NCBI RefSeq assembly: GCF_001005825.1
Contig: NZ_LBHV01000007.1
Coordinates: 62,001 to 126,000 of the forward strand
DNA: 64,000 nt
From: Rhizobium sp. LC145
GTDB lineage: Bacteria > Pseudomonadota > Alphaproteobacteria > Rhizobiales > Rhizobiaceae
Direction: 5' to 3'
A program made the translations under genes and the position numbers. The notes under the pieces are model-generated. The model did no database searches, was not told where the DNA came from, and saw only the letters and a program-made list of their open reading frames with translations. Of this stretch, positions 23,844 to 32,358 are shown piece after piece. Positions within the stretch are counted from its first letter, which is position 1. Each line of letters begins with the position of its first letter.

Positions 23844-24029
23844 TGCCGTTCCTCCTCGACGGAAATTCGGATCATCGATCATTCAATCGAACACGACGAT
23901 GATGGCGCAGTGCGCTGCTTTGGCAATCACCCGTTTGGAGGAGGCGCGGAAGGTACGCGACACGGACTGGTCAGGTCGCCTGCCCTATCGCGAGGTAACC
24001 GTCACTAACAACGCGCTAGATTTCAAAGA

Positions 24030-24449
24030 TCAGTGGTTGGCGGTTTTCTTTGGCCTACCACCTTTTGCACCATTGGAACGGGCTGCAGCGGCCTTCGCCG
24101 GCGACGTAACGCGGCCGGCCATACGGGCCAGTTCCTTGGTCATCCATTCACGAGTGCCAAATATGCCGCTCACCAAGGCGGGCACATATAGATCCACGTC
24201 CAAAGCCGGCCAATGCAAATTGAACCCCAATCCGTCCACTTCGATCTCCGCCAGATCGGGTTCACTGGCCCCTTGGAGATCCTGAACAAGTTGAACCGGA
24301 AAGACGTACGTGCAGCCATTGACCAAATCGACAACGACCCGGCCGCTGGTGGCATCATAGTACGCAGCTTTAGCCCGCGGCTCGATTTCGAGCAGTTTCC
24401 GGCCCCTTTCCTCAGCGTCACGGAGCGCCGCATCCGTCAGGTTAGCCAT
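24030..24449 (-). CDS. DUF2442 domain protein
   Basis: This 139-aa protein has the DUF2442 core RVVVDLVNGCTYVFPVQLVQDLQGASEPDLAEIEVDGLGFNLHWPALDVDLYVPALVSGIFG, followed by a basic tail (AAAARSNGAKGGRPKKT) that looks nucleic-acid binding. It overlaps the upstream DUF4160 gene by 8 bp. DUF4160/DUF2442 pairs are widespread, mobile and resemble toxin-antitoxin modules in organisation, but a role has not been demonstrated to my knowledge. Confidence 0.85.
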   Translation of the reverse strand: MANLTDAALRDAEERGRKLLEIEPRAKAAYYDATSGRVVVDLVNGCTYVFPVQLVQDLQGASEPDLAEIEVDGLGFNLHWPALDVDLYVPALVSGIFGTREWMTKELARMAGRVTSPAKAAAARSNGAKGGRPKKTANH

Positions 24450-24681
24450 GAATTCGCTCCCATTCCTTCAATAGACGATCTTGGTGCTCTTCGACTTCCG
24501 CAAGCAACCGGCGCAAATCGGAACGCTTGATGCCGATGCTGTATTCGATCTCAGGACTGCCATCTGCACCAAGGAGATTGACCTTGGCCTGCCCCGCACC
24601 CGTGATATGAATATGGGCCGGCTCGTGATCGGCGGTATAGATTACAAAACGAAAGCCGAAAGCACGGTGGACAACAACCAT
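24442..24681 (-). CDS. DUF4160 domain protein
   Basis: This 79-aa protein has the family pattern FRFVIYTADHEPAHIHITGAGQAKVNLLGADGSPEIEYSIGIKRSDLRRLLAEVEEHQDRLLKEWERIHG. The HEPAHIH histidines are the invariant feature. It is first in a two-gene unit with DUF2442. AT-richer 5' flanking sequence suggests its own promoter. Confidence 0.85.
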   Translation of the reverse strand: MVVVHRAFGFRFVIYTADHEPAHIHITGAGQAKVNLLGADGSPEIEYSIGIKRSDLRRLLAEVEEHQDRLLKEWERIHG

Positions 24682-24728
24682 ACCTCAAAATAACCCAACA
24701 GATGGGTTTTTCAAGGGATGGTCAAAAT

Positions 24729-25292
24729 TTATCCCTTCACCCCATCACGCGCGAGCAGCTCCGGCAGCGAAACCGCGTCGGCATCGCCGCGGCCGAGTGC
24801 GGCCTTCCGTTCTTCGGCAAGGCGGGGGTCGTCGGCATCCTCCCCCACCGTCAGCGGCCAATCGACCAGGTAGTCCTCGTAATCCTCGATATCGACTTCC
24901 GCCTCGCTGATCGTTCGGCCACGGGCGGAAATGCCGGCAAGGTGCACGGTTTCCGGATCGCCGGAAACCAGCGGATGCCACCAATAGAGGTCCCTGTCCT
25001 CCTGCACGAGGCGATAGCCGCAGGTCGGCGGCAGCCAGCTGATCTCGCCGACCGTCTCAGGGGTGAGCTGGATGCATTCGGGAACCGTCGCCTGGCGGTT
25101 CTCGTAATCGGAACAGCGACAGCTATGGCCGTCGAGCAGACGGCAGGCAACCGAAGTGAAGGCCACCTCGCCGGTGTCCCAGTCCTCCAGCTTGTTGAGA
25201 CAACAGAGGCCGCAGCCGTCGCAGAGGCTTTCCCATTCCTCCTGCGTCATCTCGTTCAGCCGCTTGGTTTTCCAGAAAGGTTCGTCAGTCAT
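24729..25292 (-). CDS. YcgN/UPF0260 family cysteine-cluster protein
   Basis: This 187-aa protein has opening [32 protein letters not shown], the CxxCGxCC cluster of YcgN proteins, and further cysteines in [14 protein letters not shown] and PECIQL. The cluster resembles zinc or iron-sulfur ligands (CxxCxxCC fold). Function is unknown; the family is conserved in proteobacteria. It is divergent from the PBP1A gene with a 213-bp intergenic region. Confidence 0.88.
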   Translation of the reverse strand: MTDEPFWKTKRLNEMTQEEWESLCDGCGLCCLNKLEDWDTGEVAFTSVACRLLDGHSCRCSDYENRQATVPECIQLTPETVGEISWLPPTCGYRLVQEDRDLYWWHPLVSGDPETVHLAGISARGRTISEAEVDIEDYEDYLVDWPLTVGEDADDPRLAEERKAALGRGDADAVSLPELLARDGVKG

Positions 25293-25505
25293 CGGTCCTG
25301 CATCGGACGGGCATCACATTTGTGGCATTCCGGAACAAACCTGCCCCATTGTCCTTTACCCTGTTGCGATTTGGCTATCGCGCGTCAACCATTTGTCAGC
25401 TATTGCTGAATAACGGTGGGAGGCTCATGCTCTTGATCCCTTGAGGGGACGGCGTCAAGCACATCCCATCGAAAAGAGCGAGGAATTCAAGCGGGAACAA
25501 CCAAG

Positions 25506-27728
25506 GTGCAGGACGAGCCACAGTCATCCGAAGAGCTCCCTCCCGGGCGTCCGCGCAGAAAGCGCCACCTCCTGCTCCGGATCGATTCCTGGATCGATTC
25601 CACCGTCTGGAACCTGGGCTTCCGGCTCGGCGAACTCTGGGAGGAGATCACCATCTTCTCCCGCAAGTTCCGCGTCCGGGGCTGGAAGCGGGCCGTCTTC
25701 GAAGTCGCCGGCGAGGCCATGACGCTCGGCACGGCGGGCGCCGTAGCACTTCTCGCGCTCGCCCTTCCCGCATTCGAGGAAACCAAACAAGATTGGCGAA
25801 ACCGGGGCGATTTCGCCGTCACCTTCCTCGACCGCTATGGCAACGTCATCGGCCACCGCGGCATCATCCATGAAGATTCGGTGCCGATCGACGAGCTGCC
25901 GGACCATCTCATCAAGGCGGTGCTCGCCACCGAGGACCGCCGCTTCTTCACCCATTTCGGCATAGATTTCATGGGGCTTGCCCGCGCACTGAATGAAAAC
26001 GCCAAGGCAGGCGGCGTCGTGCAGGGCGGTTCGACGCTTACCCAGCAGCTCGCCAAGAACCTGTTCCTCACCAACGAGCGGTCGCTCGAGCGCAAGATCA
26101 AGGAAGCCTTCCTGTCGCTCTGGCTGGAGGCGAACCTTTCCAAGAAGGAAATCCTCTCGCTCTATCTGGACCGCGCCTATATGGGCGGCGGCACATTCGG
26201 GGCGGCGGCGGCGGCGCAGTTCTATTTCGGCAAGAACATCGCGGAGGTGAACCTTGCCGAATCCGCCATGCTCGCCGGCCTCTTCAAGGCGCCCGCCAAA
26301 TATGCCCCGCACGTGAACCTTCCAGCCGCTCGCGCCCGCGCCAACGAGGTGCTGTCGAACCTCGTGCAGAGCGGCATGATGTCCGAAGGGCAGGTGATCG
26401 GCGCGCGGCGCAACCCGGCGACCGTCATGGACCGCGCCGAAGCAAAGGCCCCGGATTTCTTTCTCGACTGGGCTTTCGACGAGGTGCAGCATCTCGCCGA
26501 TGCCGGCAGGTTTCGCGAGCATTCCGTCATCGTGCGCACCACGATCGACACGGGCCTGCAGCAGGCGGCGGAAGCGGCGATGGAATCGAGCCTTCGCGAA
26601 TATGGCGAGGGATACAAGGTCAAGCAGGGCTCGCTGGTTATGATCGAGAACGGCGGGGCCGTGCGCGCCATGGTCGGCGGCCGCGATTACGGCGAGAGCC
26701 AGTTCAACCGCGCCGCCCGCGCGCTGCGCCAGCCGGGCTCCTCCTTCAAGCTCTACACCTATGCGGCCGCCATGGAGAGCGGCATGACGCCGGAAACGGT
26801 GATCTCCGACGCGCCGATCACCTGGAACGGCTGGTCGCCGCAGAACTACGGCCGCTCCTACAAGGGCAAGGTCACGCTGATGACCGCCATGTCGCAATCG
26901 CTGAACACCGTTCCGGTGCGGCTTGCCAAGGAAAAGCTCGGCACCAAGGCGATCGTGGAAATGGCAAAGGCCATGGGCATCGAAACGCCGCTTAGAAGCG
27001 ACAAGACCGTCCCGCTCGGCACATCGGAAGTAACCGTGCTCGACCAGGCGACGGCTTATGCCGTGATGCCGGCGGGCGGCATGCAATCCCGCCGCCACGG
27101 CATTTCGCAGGTGCTCGGCTACGGTGGCGAGGTGCTCTACGATTTCCAGCGGGACGAGCCCCCGGCAAAGCGCGTGCTCTCGGAAGACGCCACGAAATCC
27201 ATGAACCGCATCCTGACGACCATTCCCTATAACGGCACGGCGCGGCGCGCCGCCGTCGAGGGCGTGCTGACGGGCGGCAAGACCGGCACCTCGCAAAGCT
27301 ATCGCGACGCCTGGTTCGTCGGCTTCACCGGCAATTACACCGCAGCCGTCTGGTTCGGGAACGACGATTTCACGCCGATGAAGGAGATGACGGGCGGCAC
27401 GCTGCCGGCCATGACCTTCAAGAAGCTGATGGATTATGCGCATCAGGGCATCGAGCTTCGGCCTATTCCCTTCATCGACAATCCGCTGCCCGCCGGCGAC
27501 CACAAGGGCGGCCAGGCGGTGGCGAAGAAGGAGGAAGGCAGTGAAACCGACCTGCCCGCACTCATCCGGCCGCGCTCGCTCTCGGCAGAATCGACCCGCG
27601 TGCTGCGCCAGATCGCCAAGGATCTGAAGGCGGCCGGCCCGCTCCTGCCGGGAACGCCGAAGGTCGCAGAAGCGGATATGACCGAGGCGGTCATCAAGCC
27701 GGCGGCGGGCGGAACGGAAACGCGATAG
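25506..27728 (+). CDS. Bifunctional penicillin-binding protein 1A (class A PBP)
   Basis: This 740-aa enzyme polymerises glycan strands and cross-links peptides in the periplasm. A cytoplasmic basic N-terminus (about 1-60) and one membrane anchor (about 72-90) precede the GT51 domain: EDRRFFTHFGID with catalytic E143, and GGSTLTQQLAKN (174-185). The transpeptidase domain has SxxK at S412 (GSSFK), SQSLN and GGKTGTS. It starts at a GTG (25506). The transpeptidase is complete. The C-terminal tail after about 660 is variable and charged. Confidence 0.9.
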   Translation: MQDEPQSSEELPPGRPRRKRHLLLRIDSWIDSTVWNLGFRLGELWEEITIFSRKFRVRGWKRAVFEVAGEAMTLGTAGAVALLALALPAFEETKQDWRNRGDFAVTFLDRYGNVIGHRGIIHEDSVPIDELPDHLIKAVLATEDRRFFTHFGIDFMGLARALNENAKAGGVVQGGSTLTQQLAKNLFLTNERSLERKIKEAFLSLWLEANLSKKEILSLYLDRAYMGGGTFGAAAAAQFYFGKNIAEVNLAESAMLAGLFKAPAKYAPHVNLPAARARANEVLSNLVQSGMMSEGQVIGARRNPATVMDRAEAKAPDFFLDWAFDEVQHLADAGRFREHSVIVRTTIDTGLQQAAEAAMESSLREYGEGYKVKQGSLVMIENGGAVRAMVGGRDYGESQFNRAARALRQPGSSFKLYTYAAAMESGMTPETVISDAPITWNGWSPQNYGRSYKGKVTLMTAMSQSLNTVPVRLAKEKLGTKAIVEMAKAMGIETPLRSDKTVPLGTSEVTVLDQATAYAVMPAGGMQSRRHGISQVLGYGGEVLYDFQRDEPPAKRVLSEDATKSMNRILTTIPYNGTARRAAVEGVLTGGKTGTSQSYRDAWFVGFTGNYTAAVWFGNDDFTPMKEMTGGTLPAMTFKKLMDYAHQGIELRPIPFIDNPLPAGDHKGGQAVAKKEEGSETDLPALIRPRSLSAESTRVLRQIAKDLKAAGPLLPGTPKVAEADMTEAVIKPAAGGTETR

Positions 27729-27732
27729 GCTT

Positions 27733-28902
27733 TCAGGCGGCGGCCGGCCTCTGCAAGGCTGGCAGGCAAGCGAGATAGAGTACGGCACCTGCTATCCAGA
27801 CCCAGCCGTTCCACGTTCCCGCCGTCTGCGCATAGAGAGCGGTGAAGCCCAGCGGTCCGATGATGGAAGTCAGATTCGTCAGGCTGGCGAGCGTTCCCTG
27901 CAGCCTGCCTTGCGCATCATCGCCGACAGATCTCGACAGCATGGCCTGCAGGGTCGGCATGCCCACTCCGCCGGCCGCCAGCAGGAAAAGGATCGGCAGG
28001 ACCATCCACCCCTGCGTGGCGAAGGCCAGAGCCAGAAAGCCGGCCCCGTCGGCCATCATGCCGAGAAGCAGGGTGCGCCTTTCACCGAGCCGAGCGGAAA
28101 GCGGCCCGGTGACGAAGGCCTGGAACAACGCATGCACGGCGCCGAAGGCCGCAAGCGACAGGCCGACCGTCGCCGTTTCCCAATGGAAGCGATCCTCGCC
28201 GTAGATCACCCAGAGTGCTGCCGGCACCTGGCCGATCAGCTGCATGGTGAAGAAGACGCCAATCAGCGCCAGAAGACCGCGCAGAGGACCATCCAGCCGG
28301 AAGGCGGCGAGCGGGTTGATGCTTGCCGGCTTCTCCGCCTCGCTCCGGCCCCGTCTGGATTCGGTGAGGAAAATGCAGGCAAGCAGAAATCCGAAGCCGT
28401 TGAGAAAGGCCGCCGCCATGAAGGGCGCATGGGCGGATATGCCGCCCATCAAGCCGCCGATCGCAGGGCCGGCGATCATGCCGCCGCCGAAGCAGGCGCC
28501 CATGAAGCCGAACCAGCGCGCGCGTTCGTCTTCCCGCGTCGCATCCGCGATGGTGGAGGCGGCCACCGCTCCGGTCGCGCCGGTGATCCCCGCGACGATC
28601 CGGCCGATATAGAGCACCCAGAGCACCGGCGCTGCCGCCATGACGGCATAATCGACCGTTGCCCCGGCGAGCGAGGCGAGCAGCACCGGCCGGCGGCCGT
28701 GCCGGTCCGACAGCCTCCCGATGAGCGGCGCGAAGAAGACCTGCATCAGCGCATAGAGCGACAGCAGGACGCCGTAATGCCCGGCCACCTCATGCGACGG
28801 CACGAGTTCGCGCAACAGCGCCGGCAGGACCGGCATGACGATCCCGAGCCCCATGGCATCGAGGGCGACCACGGCCAAGGCAACGGCAAGCGACCTGTTC
28901 AT
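27733..28902 (-). CDS. tetA: TetA-family tetracycline efflux MFS antiporter
   Basis: This 389-aa, 12-helix exporter strongly resembles class A/C-type TetA: DAMGLGIVMPVLPALLREL, motif A GRLSDRHGRRPVL, VLWVLYIGRIVAGITGATG, FGFMGACFGGGM and GQVPAALWVIYGEDRFHW. The stretch IGRIVAGITGATGAVA is identical to TetA(A) from memory. Start MNRSLAVAL at 28902. It is divergent from tetR with two tet operators between. It probably exports tetracycline-Mg complexes; a chromosomal homologue with a different substrate is possible. Confidence 0.85.
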   Translation of the reverse strand: MNRSLAVALAVVALDAMGLGIVMPVLPALLRELVPSHEVAGHYGVLLSLYALMQVFFAPLIGRLSDRHGRRPVLLASLAGATVDYAVMAAAPVLWVLYIGRIVAGITGATGAVAASTIADATREDERARWFGFMGACFGGGMIAGPAIGGLMGGISAHAPFMAAAFLNGFGFLLACIFLTESRRGRSEAEKPASINPLAAFRLDGPLRGLLALIGVFFTMQLIGQVPAALWVIYGEDRFHWETATVGLSLAAFGAVHALFQAFVTGPLSARLGERRTLLLGMMADGAGFLALAFATQGWMVLPILFLLAAGGVGMPTLQAMLSRSVGDDAQGRLQGTLASLTNLTSIIGPLGFTALYAQTAGTWNGWVWIAGAVLYLACLPALQRPAAA

Positions 28903-28931
28903 GTAAAACCTCAAATCCGGCACCGCCGGAA

Positions 28932-28984
28932 ATTTATCATCGATAAGGAAATGGACAAAAACTTTATCGATGATAAATTGTCAA
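28932..28984. promoter_or_regulatory. tetA/tetR divergent control region with two tet operators
   Basis: O1 (28933-28947, TTTATCATCGATAAG) and O2 (28963-28977, TTTATCGATGATAAA) are reverse complements of each other apart from the last base. On the minus strand TTGACA (28979-28984) is followed, 17 bp later, by the -10 region of tetA with an operator in the spacer, the geometry of the Tn10 tetA promoter. TetR binding would repress both genes until a ligand arrives. Confidence 0.85.
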
Positions 28985-29003
28985 GAGCAGGAATGGAGCC
29001 AAG

Positions 29004-29627
29004 ATGACGAAACTGGACCGGGAGACGGTGATCCGCGCGGCACTCGACCTTCTCAACGAGGTCGGCGTCGATGGCCTGACGACGCGCAGGCTTGCCGAGC
29101 GGCTGAAGGTTCAGCAACCCGCCCTCTACTGGCATTTCCGCAACAAGCGGGCGCTGCTCGATGCGCTGGCCGAGACGATGCTGGCGGAAAAGCACATGCG
29201 CTCCATGTCGAGGAAGGGCGAAGACTGGCGCATGTTCCTCAGGGAGAACGCCCGAAGTTTTCGGAAAGCCTTGCTCGCCTATCGCGACGGCGCCCTCATC
29301 CATGCCGGCACGCGGCCGACTTCACCGCAGTTCGATATCGCCGAGGCGCAGATCCGCCTGCTCTGCGAAGCGGGCTTCAACGCGAGGCAAGCCGCCCAGG
29401 CGCTCGCCGCGATCAGCCATTACACGGTCGGCGCTGTCATCGAGCAGCAGACGGCGGAGGCGGATATGGCCGAGCGGCAGGGGATGGAAGCGCCCGCAGC
29501 ACCTTCGCCGCCGGCCTTTCTGCTGCATGTTTTCGACGAACTGGAGAGTGCCGGGGCGGATGCCACTTTCGACTACGGCCTAGACGCCCTCATTGCCGGG
29601 TTGGAGCAGAAACTTCCGGGTGAGTGA
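29004..29627 (+). CDS. tetR: TetR-class tetracycline repressor
   Basis: This 207-aa repressor has the N-terminal HTH MTKLDRETVIRAALDLLNEVGVDGLTTRRLAERLKVQQPALYWHFRNKRALLDAL, the pattern of true TetR(A-like) repressors. The ligand domain carries DGALIHAGTRP, EAGFNARQAAQALAAISHYTVGAVIEQQ, corresponding to the tetracycline-pocket and His/Glu metal region. It is divergent from tetA. It should bind the two operators at 28933-28977 and release on tetracycline. Confidence 0.88.
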   Translation: MTKLDRETVIRAALDLLNEVGVDGLTTRRLAERLKVQQPALYWHFRNKRALLDALAETMLAEKHMRSMSRKGEDWRMFLRENARSFRKALLAYRDGALIHAGTRPTSPQFDIAEAQIRLLCEAGFNARQAAQALAAISHYTVGAVIEQQTAEADMAERQGMEAPAAPSPPAFLLHVFDELESAGADATFDYGLDALIAGLEQKLPGE

Positions 29628-29687
29628 TACGCTCTTCAGGCGGCAGACGGGACGGAGACGCGATAGCGCGAGGCTGGCCGGAGTTAC

Positions 29688-29730
29688 AAACAAGAAACCC
29701 CGCCAAGCTTGTTATCGCCGTGACGGGGTC
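29688..29730 (-). terminator. Terminator hairpin downstream of the PemK-like gene
   Basis: On the minus strand ACCCCG (29724-29729) pairs with CGGGGT (29697-29702) and is followed by TTCTTGTTT. It is preceded by the perfect palindrome CCTCCGCGGAGG (29733-29744) and by GGCAGAC, which also precedes the structure after brnA. Between tetR and this element there is no gene. Confidence 0.55.
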
Positions 29731-29813
29731 TGCCTCCGCGGAGGTCTTGAGGCTGAACGACTCTCGTCGCCAGCGATCGAACTCAATATGGGGAATGCCC
29801 CTTAAATTTCAAG

Positions 29814-30221
29814 TTAAATTCCCAGTCCTGCCCTGACAGCCAGGCGAATTCTCTCCAGGGTATCCGCATCCACTCGTCTGGTTAGATACTTGCGTTTCCC
29901 CTGCTGATCCCTGCTTGTGCGAAAGAGGTCAAGGCGATCAAAACTGACCGTTGCGATCATATCGCATTTGGCCCACATCATCGGCGAATCAAAGGGCGAA
30001 GGAAGGATCGGATCAAGGATAAGCTCAACAACATAGTCGAGCGATCGGGATGGCGGAGTTGTCGAAAGCGGCACGACTGCGCAAAGTCCATCCCGATGAG
30101 GAAGCCGTGGAGACACCACGATCGCTGGCCGACGTTTGACCATCTCAGGCGGTACGAAACCACCCAAAGCATAGTCGCAAAGCAAAAGTGTTCCTGGAGG
30201 AACGGCATATCGAATCGGCAT
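29814..30221 (-). CDS. PemK/MazF-family toxin-like protein without visible antitoxin
   Basis: This 135-aa protein starts MPIRYAVPPGTLLLCDYALGGFVPPEMVKRRPAIVVSPRLPHRDGLC and has the MazF-fold core strands VVPLSTTPP and MWAKCDMIATVSFDRLDLF. The fold cleaves RNA in family members. No antitoxin-sized ORF (RHH, AbrB or PHD type) is found on either side, which is unusual. Ribosome site is weak. The start at 30221 was chosen because a longer frame (to 30287) is unlike the family. Confidence 0.75.
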   Translation of the reverse strand: MPIRYAVPPGTLLLCDYALGGFVPPEMVKRRPAIVVSPRLPHRDGLCAVVPLSTTPPSRSLDYVVELILDPILPSPFDSPMMWAKCDMIATVSFDRLDLFRTSRDQQGKRKYLTRRVDADTLERIRLAVRAGLGI

Positions 30222-30305
30222 CGCGGAACAGTAGCCGATTCGGCGCGATTCACATCTGTCTGGAACCTTCCACAGCCCCTCCTCCATTCCTTCTCAAGAG
30301 AATCA

Positions 30306-30938
30306 ATGCTAAGGCCTGACCCAAGCAATCGTCCGAGGGCCCGGTTTCAGGTGTTTCGTGTCCCCTTTCTCATCGCCGTCGCGCTTGCCATCGCCTTCGG
30401 CGGCGGTATCTGGTCCACGCTCGTGGCGCTCGATGCGACGGTGGGGTTCGGCGCCATAAAGCTTGGTCCCTGGGAGGCATTCCCGGACGCGCAGACCTCC
30501 AAGGCCGATCCTTACGCGAAATCGCACCGCGCGAATGCCGGCAAGCTCCTCTATGCCAGCGCCGAGGGGCTCGTCTTCACCGCTGCTGTCGATAGCACCG
30601 GGGCACGGCTTTCCGGCGACTGCACCTACCGGCTTTCCGGCCACACGCCGCCGGCGCGTTTCTGGACGCTGTTTCCCACGCGCCCCGGTGGCGCGCCGCC
30701 CTCGATTACCAGCGACCTGCCCACCGCGCTGAACTCGCGCACGGTGCTGCGCCAGCCGGACGGCAATTTCACGGTAGACATCTCCGCCTCCGCCAGGCCC
30801 GGAAACTGGCTCGCCGTTTCCGCCGGCCAGCCCTTCCGCCTGACGCTGACGCTGTTCGATACGCCGACGGCCGGCAGTTCCGGCCTGGTGGATCTCTCCA
30901 TGCCCTCGATCGTAAAGACCGGATGCGGAAATGCTTAG
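30306..30938 (+). CDS. DUF1214 domain protein, membrane-anchored
   Basis: This 210-aa protein has one N-terminal membrane segment (about 18-40) and then a periplasmic DUF1214 domain: LGPWEAFPDAQTSKADPYAKSHRANAGKLLYASAEGLVF, ...SGDCTYRLSGHTPPARFWTL and the C-terminal PSIVKTGCG. The domain is often fused to DUF1254. Here the two halves are separate adjacent genes, the next starting 8 bp before this one ends. Function unknown. Confidence 0.82.
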   Translation: MLRPDPSNRPRARFQVFRVPFLIAVALAIAFGGGIWSTLVALDATVGFGAIKLGPWEAFPDAQTSKADPYAKSHRANAGKLLYASAEGLVFTAAVDSTGARLSGDCTYRLSGHTPPARFWTLFPTRPGGAPPSITSDLPTALNSRTVLRQPDGNFTVDISASARPGNWLAVSAGQPFRLTLTLFDTPTAGSSGLVDLSMPSIVKTGCGNA

Positions 30939-31509
30939 ATCTTTCGCGTTCAAGCTCGCGCTGGCGATCGCCACGGGCCTCATCGGCGCGGCGCTGCTGC
31001 ATCTCGTGATCGTGCTGTCGCTGCCCTATTTCAGCGAGCGCGACGCCTATACGCGCGTGCTCGCCAAAGGCGAGCGCCACCGCTTCTATCCGCTTGCCGA
31101 AAAGCCCGATCAGGCAGGGCTTGCCAAGGACGATCCCTTCCTCGAGGTGGCGGTGTGTTCCTTCGATATCGGCAGCGGCCCCATTCGCGTGATGGCGCCG
31201 GGCAACGTGCCCTTCTGGTCGCTCGCCGTTTATGACGGCGCATCGAACGAGGTCTTCTCGATCAACGACCGCACGTCCGTCGGCGGGATGCTGGATGTGG
31301 TGATCGCAACGCCCGTGCAGCTTACGCTTCTGCGCAAGTCGCTGCCGGAGCCGATCGCGGAATCGATCCTGGTGGAGACGCAGGCTGCGGAGGGTTATAT
31401 CGTGCTGCGCAGCATGGTGCCGCAGCCGAGCTTTGCGGCGCCAGCGAGGCAATTCCTCGCTCAGGCGACCTGCGCGCCTTTCGAATGGCGGGCCAGAAAC
31501 CAGTTCTGA
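30931..31509 (+). CDS. DUF1254 domain protein, membrane-anchored
   Basis: This 192-aa protein has an N-terminal membrane anchor (about 7-32), then the DUF1254-type domain: ERHRFYPLAEKPDQAGLAKDDPFLEVAVCSFDIGSGPIRVMAPGNVPFWSLAVYDGASNEVFSIND. Its 5' end overlaps the DUF1214 gene by 8 bp, so the proteins are probably made together and may form one complex in the cell envelope. Role unknown. Confidence 0.8.
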   Translation: MLRSFAFKLALAIATGLIGAALLHLVIVLSLPYFSERDAYTRVLAKGERHRFYPLAEKPDQAGLAKDDPFLEVAVCSFDIGSGPIRVMAPGNVPFWSLAVYDGASNEVFSINDRTSVGGMLDVVIATPVQLTLLRKSLPEPIAESILVETQAAEGYIVLRSMVPQPSFAAPARQFLAQATCAPFEWRARNQF

Positions 31510-31528
31510 TTTCACCCCGCGGGAGCTG

Positions 31529-31714
31529 TCACTTCTGTTCTGTGCGAACCAGTGCGTTTTCAGCCTGCCGGCGGGGCGCATCCCCGGCGCGCTCGTAGCG
31601 CACGCCGGTGAAGAGCAGCAATTTGCCCTCCTTTTCCTGCGGCCTGCCGATATGCACCGGCGGCCGCCTGCTCGGCCTGAGACGCCATCTGTTCAATACC
31701 ACGATCTCTGCCAT
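31529..31714 (-). CDS. Conserved small protein, 61 aa
   Basis: The ORF starts MAEIVVLNRWRLRPSRRPP and contains VHIGRPQEKEGKLLLFTGVRYERA, a compact, basic sequence. GGAGACGAGC precedes the ATG at 31714. It looks coding (charged, balanced, no low-complexity) and convergent with the DUF1254 gene. No family recognised. The 620 bp between it and the DUF2336 gene contain only unconvincing frames. Confidence 0.55.
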   Translation of the reverse strand: MAEIVVLNRWRLRPSRRPPVHIGRPQEKEGKLLLFTGVRYERAGDAPRRQAENALVRTEQK

Positions 31715-32358
31715 GCTCGTCTCCATTCCAGGGTTCGAGACGGATGAAGGGCTGATCGATTTCACCCTGCCCTTCCGGAGGGCCTCACGCAATTCCCGGC
31801 AGCCTCACCTGCGGGGACTTGCGCTTCTTGAGCGCTCCTTACATCCAAAGCGCGGCGACACCTATTCCGAGACCGGTTTCGCCTGGACCGGGCTTGATGC
31901 GCTGGCGTCTTTCCGGTGAACCGATCAGGAAAACCATGGGGACGCCGAACATGCGGCCAATTCAGCCATAAGTCGGTTAACGGACCATTTACACTACCAA
32001 GGCATGTGGCTTCGTGCCGCCCCTGCCCACAGCAAAAACGCAAAAGACCGGCATTTGGTTCAAGCCTCCGGCAGGAGAAATTACCGGCTCGCGACATGGC
32101 TGCGTATCCATGCCGGGATGGGACGATACTGTTTCGAAACGGTCCGCCTTCACCTCCCATTAACCCTTACAGAGTTAGCATCCGGTAAACAGGATCGGGA
32201 GAGGTCGGCGCCATTTCCCCATGACCCACTTTCCTGCCGGGATCTCCCCGGAGCGCGCAACGCCTCCGGGTTTGTTTTGCGTAGTGAGTATGGCTGTGAT
32301 CGACCAGTTTCGAGATCTTGAGAGGCCCGCGGCCATGCGCAGGAAGGATGTGGTTTTG

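Noticed and set aside
29978..30328. Open frame overlapping the PemK-like gene, considered as its antitoxin
   Set aside because: It is out of frame within the toxin gene, has no RHH, AbrB or PHD features and no ribosome site.
31715..32358. Several short frames in the 640-bp gap before the DUF2336 gene
   Set aside because: None has a good ribosome site or a protein-like composition; I see only possible promoter sequence (CATTAACC near 32160).
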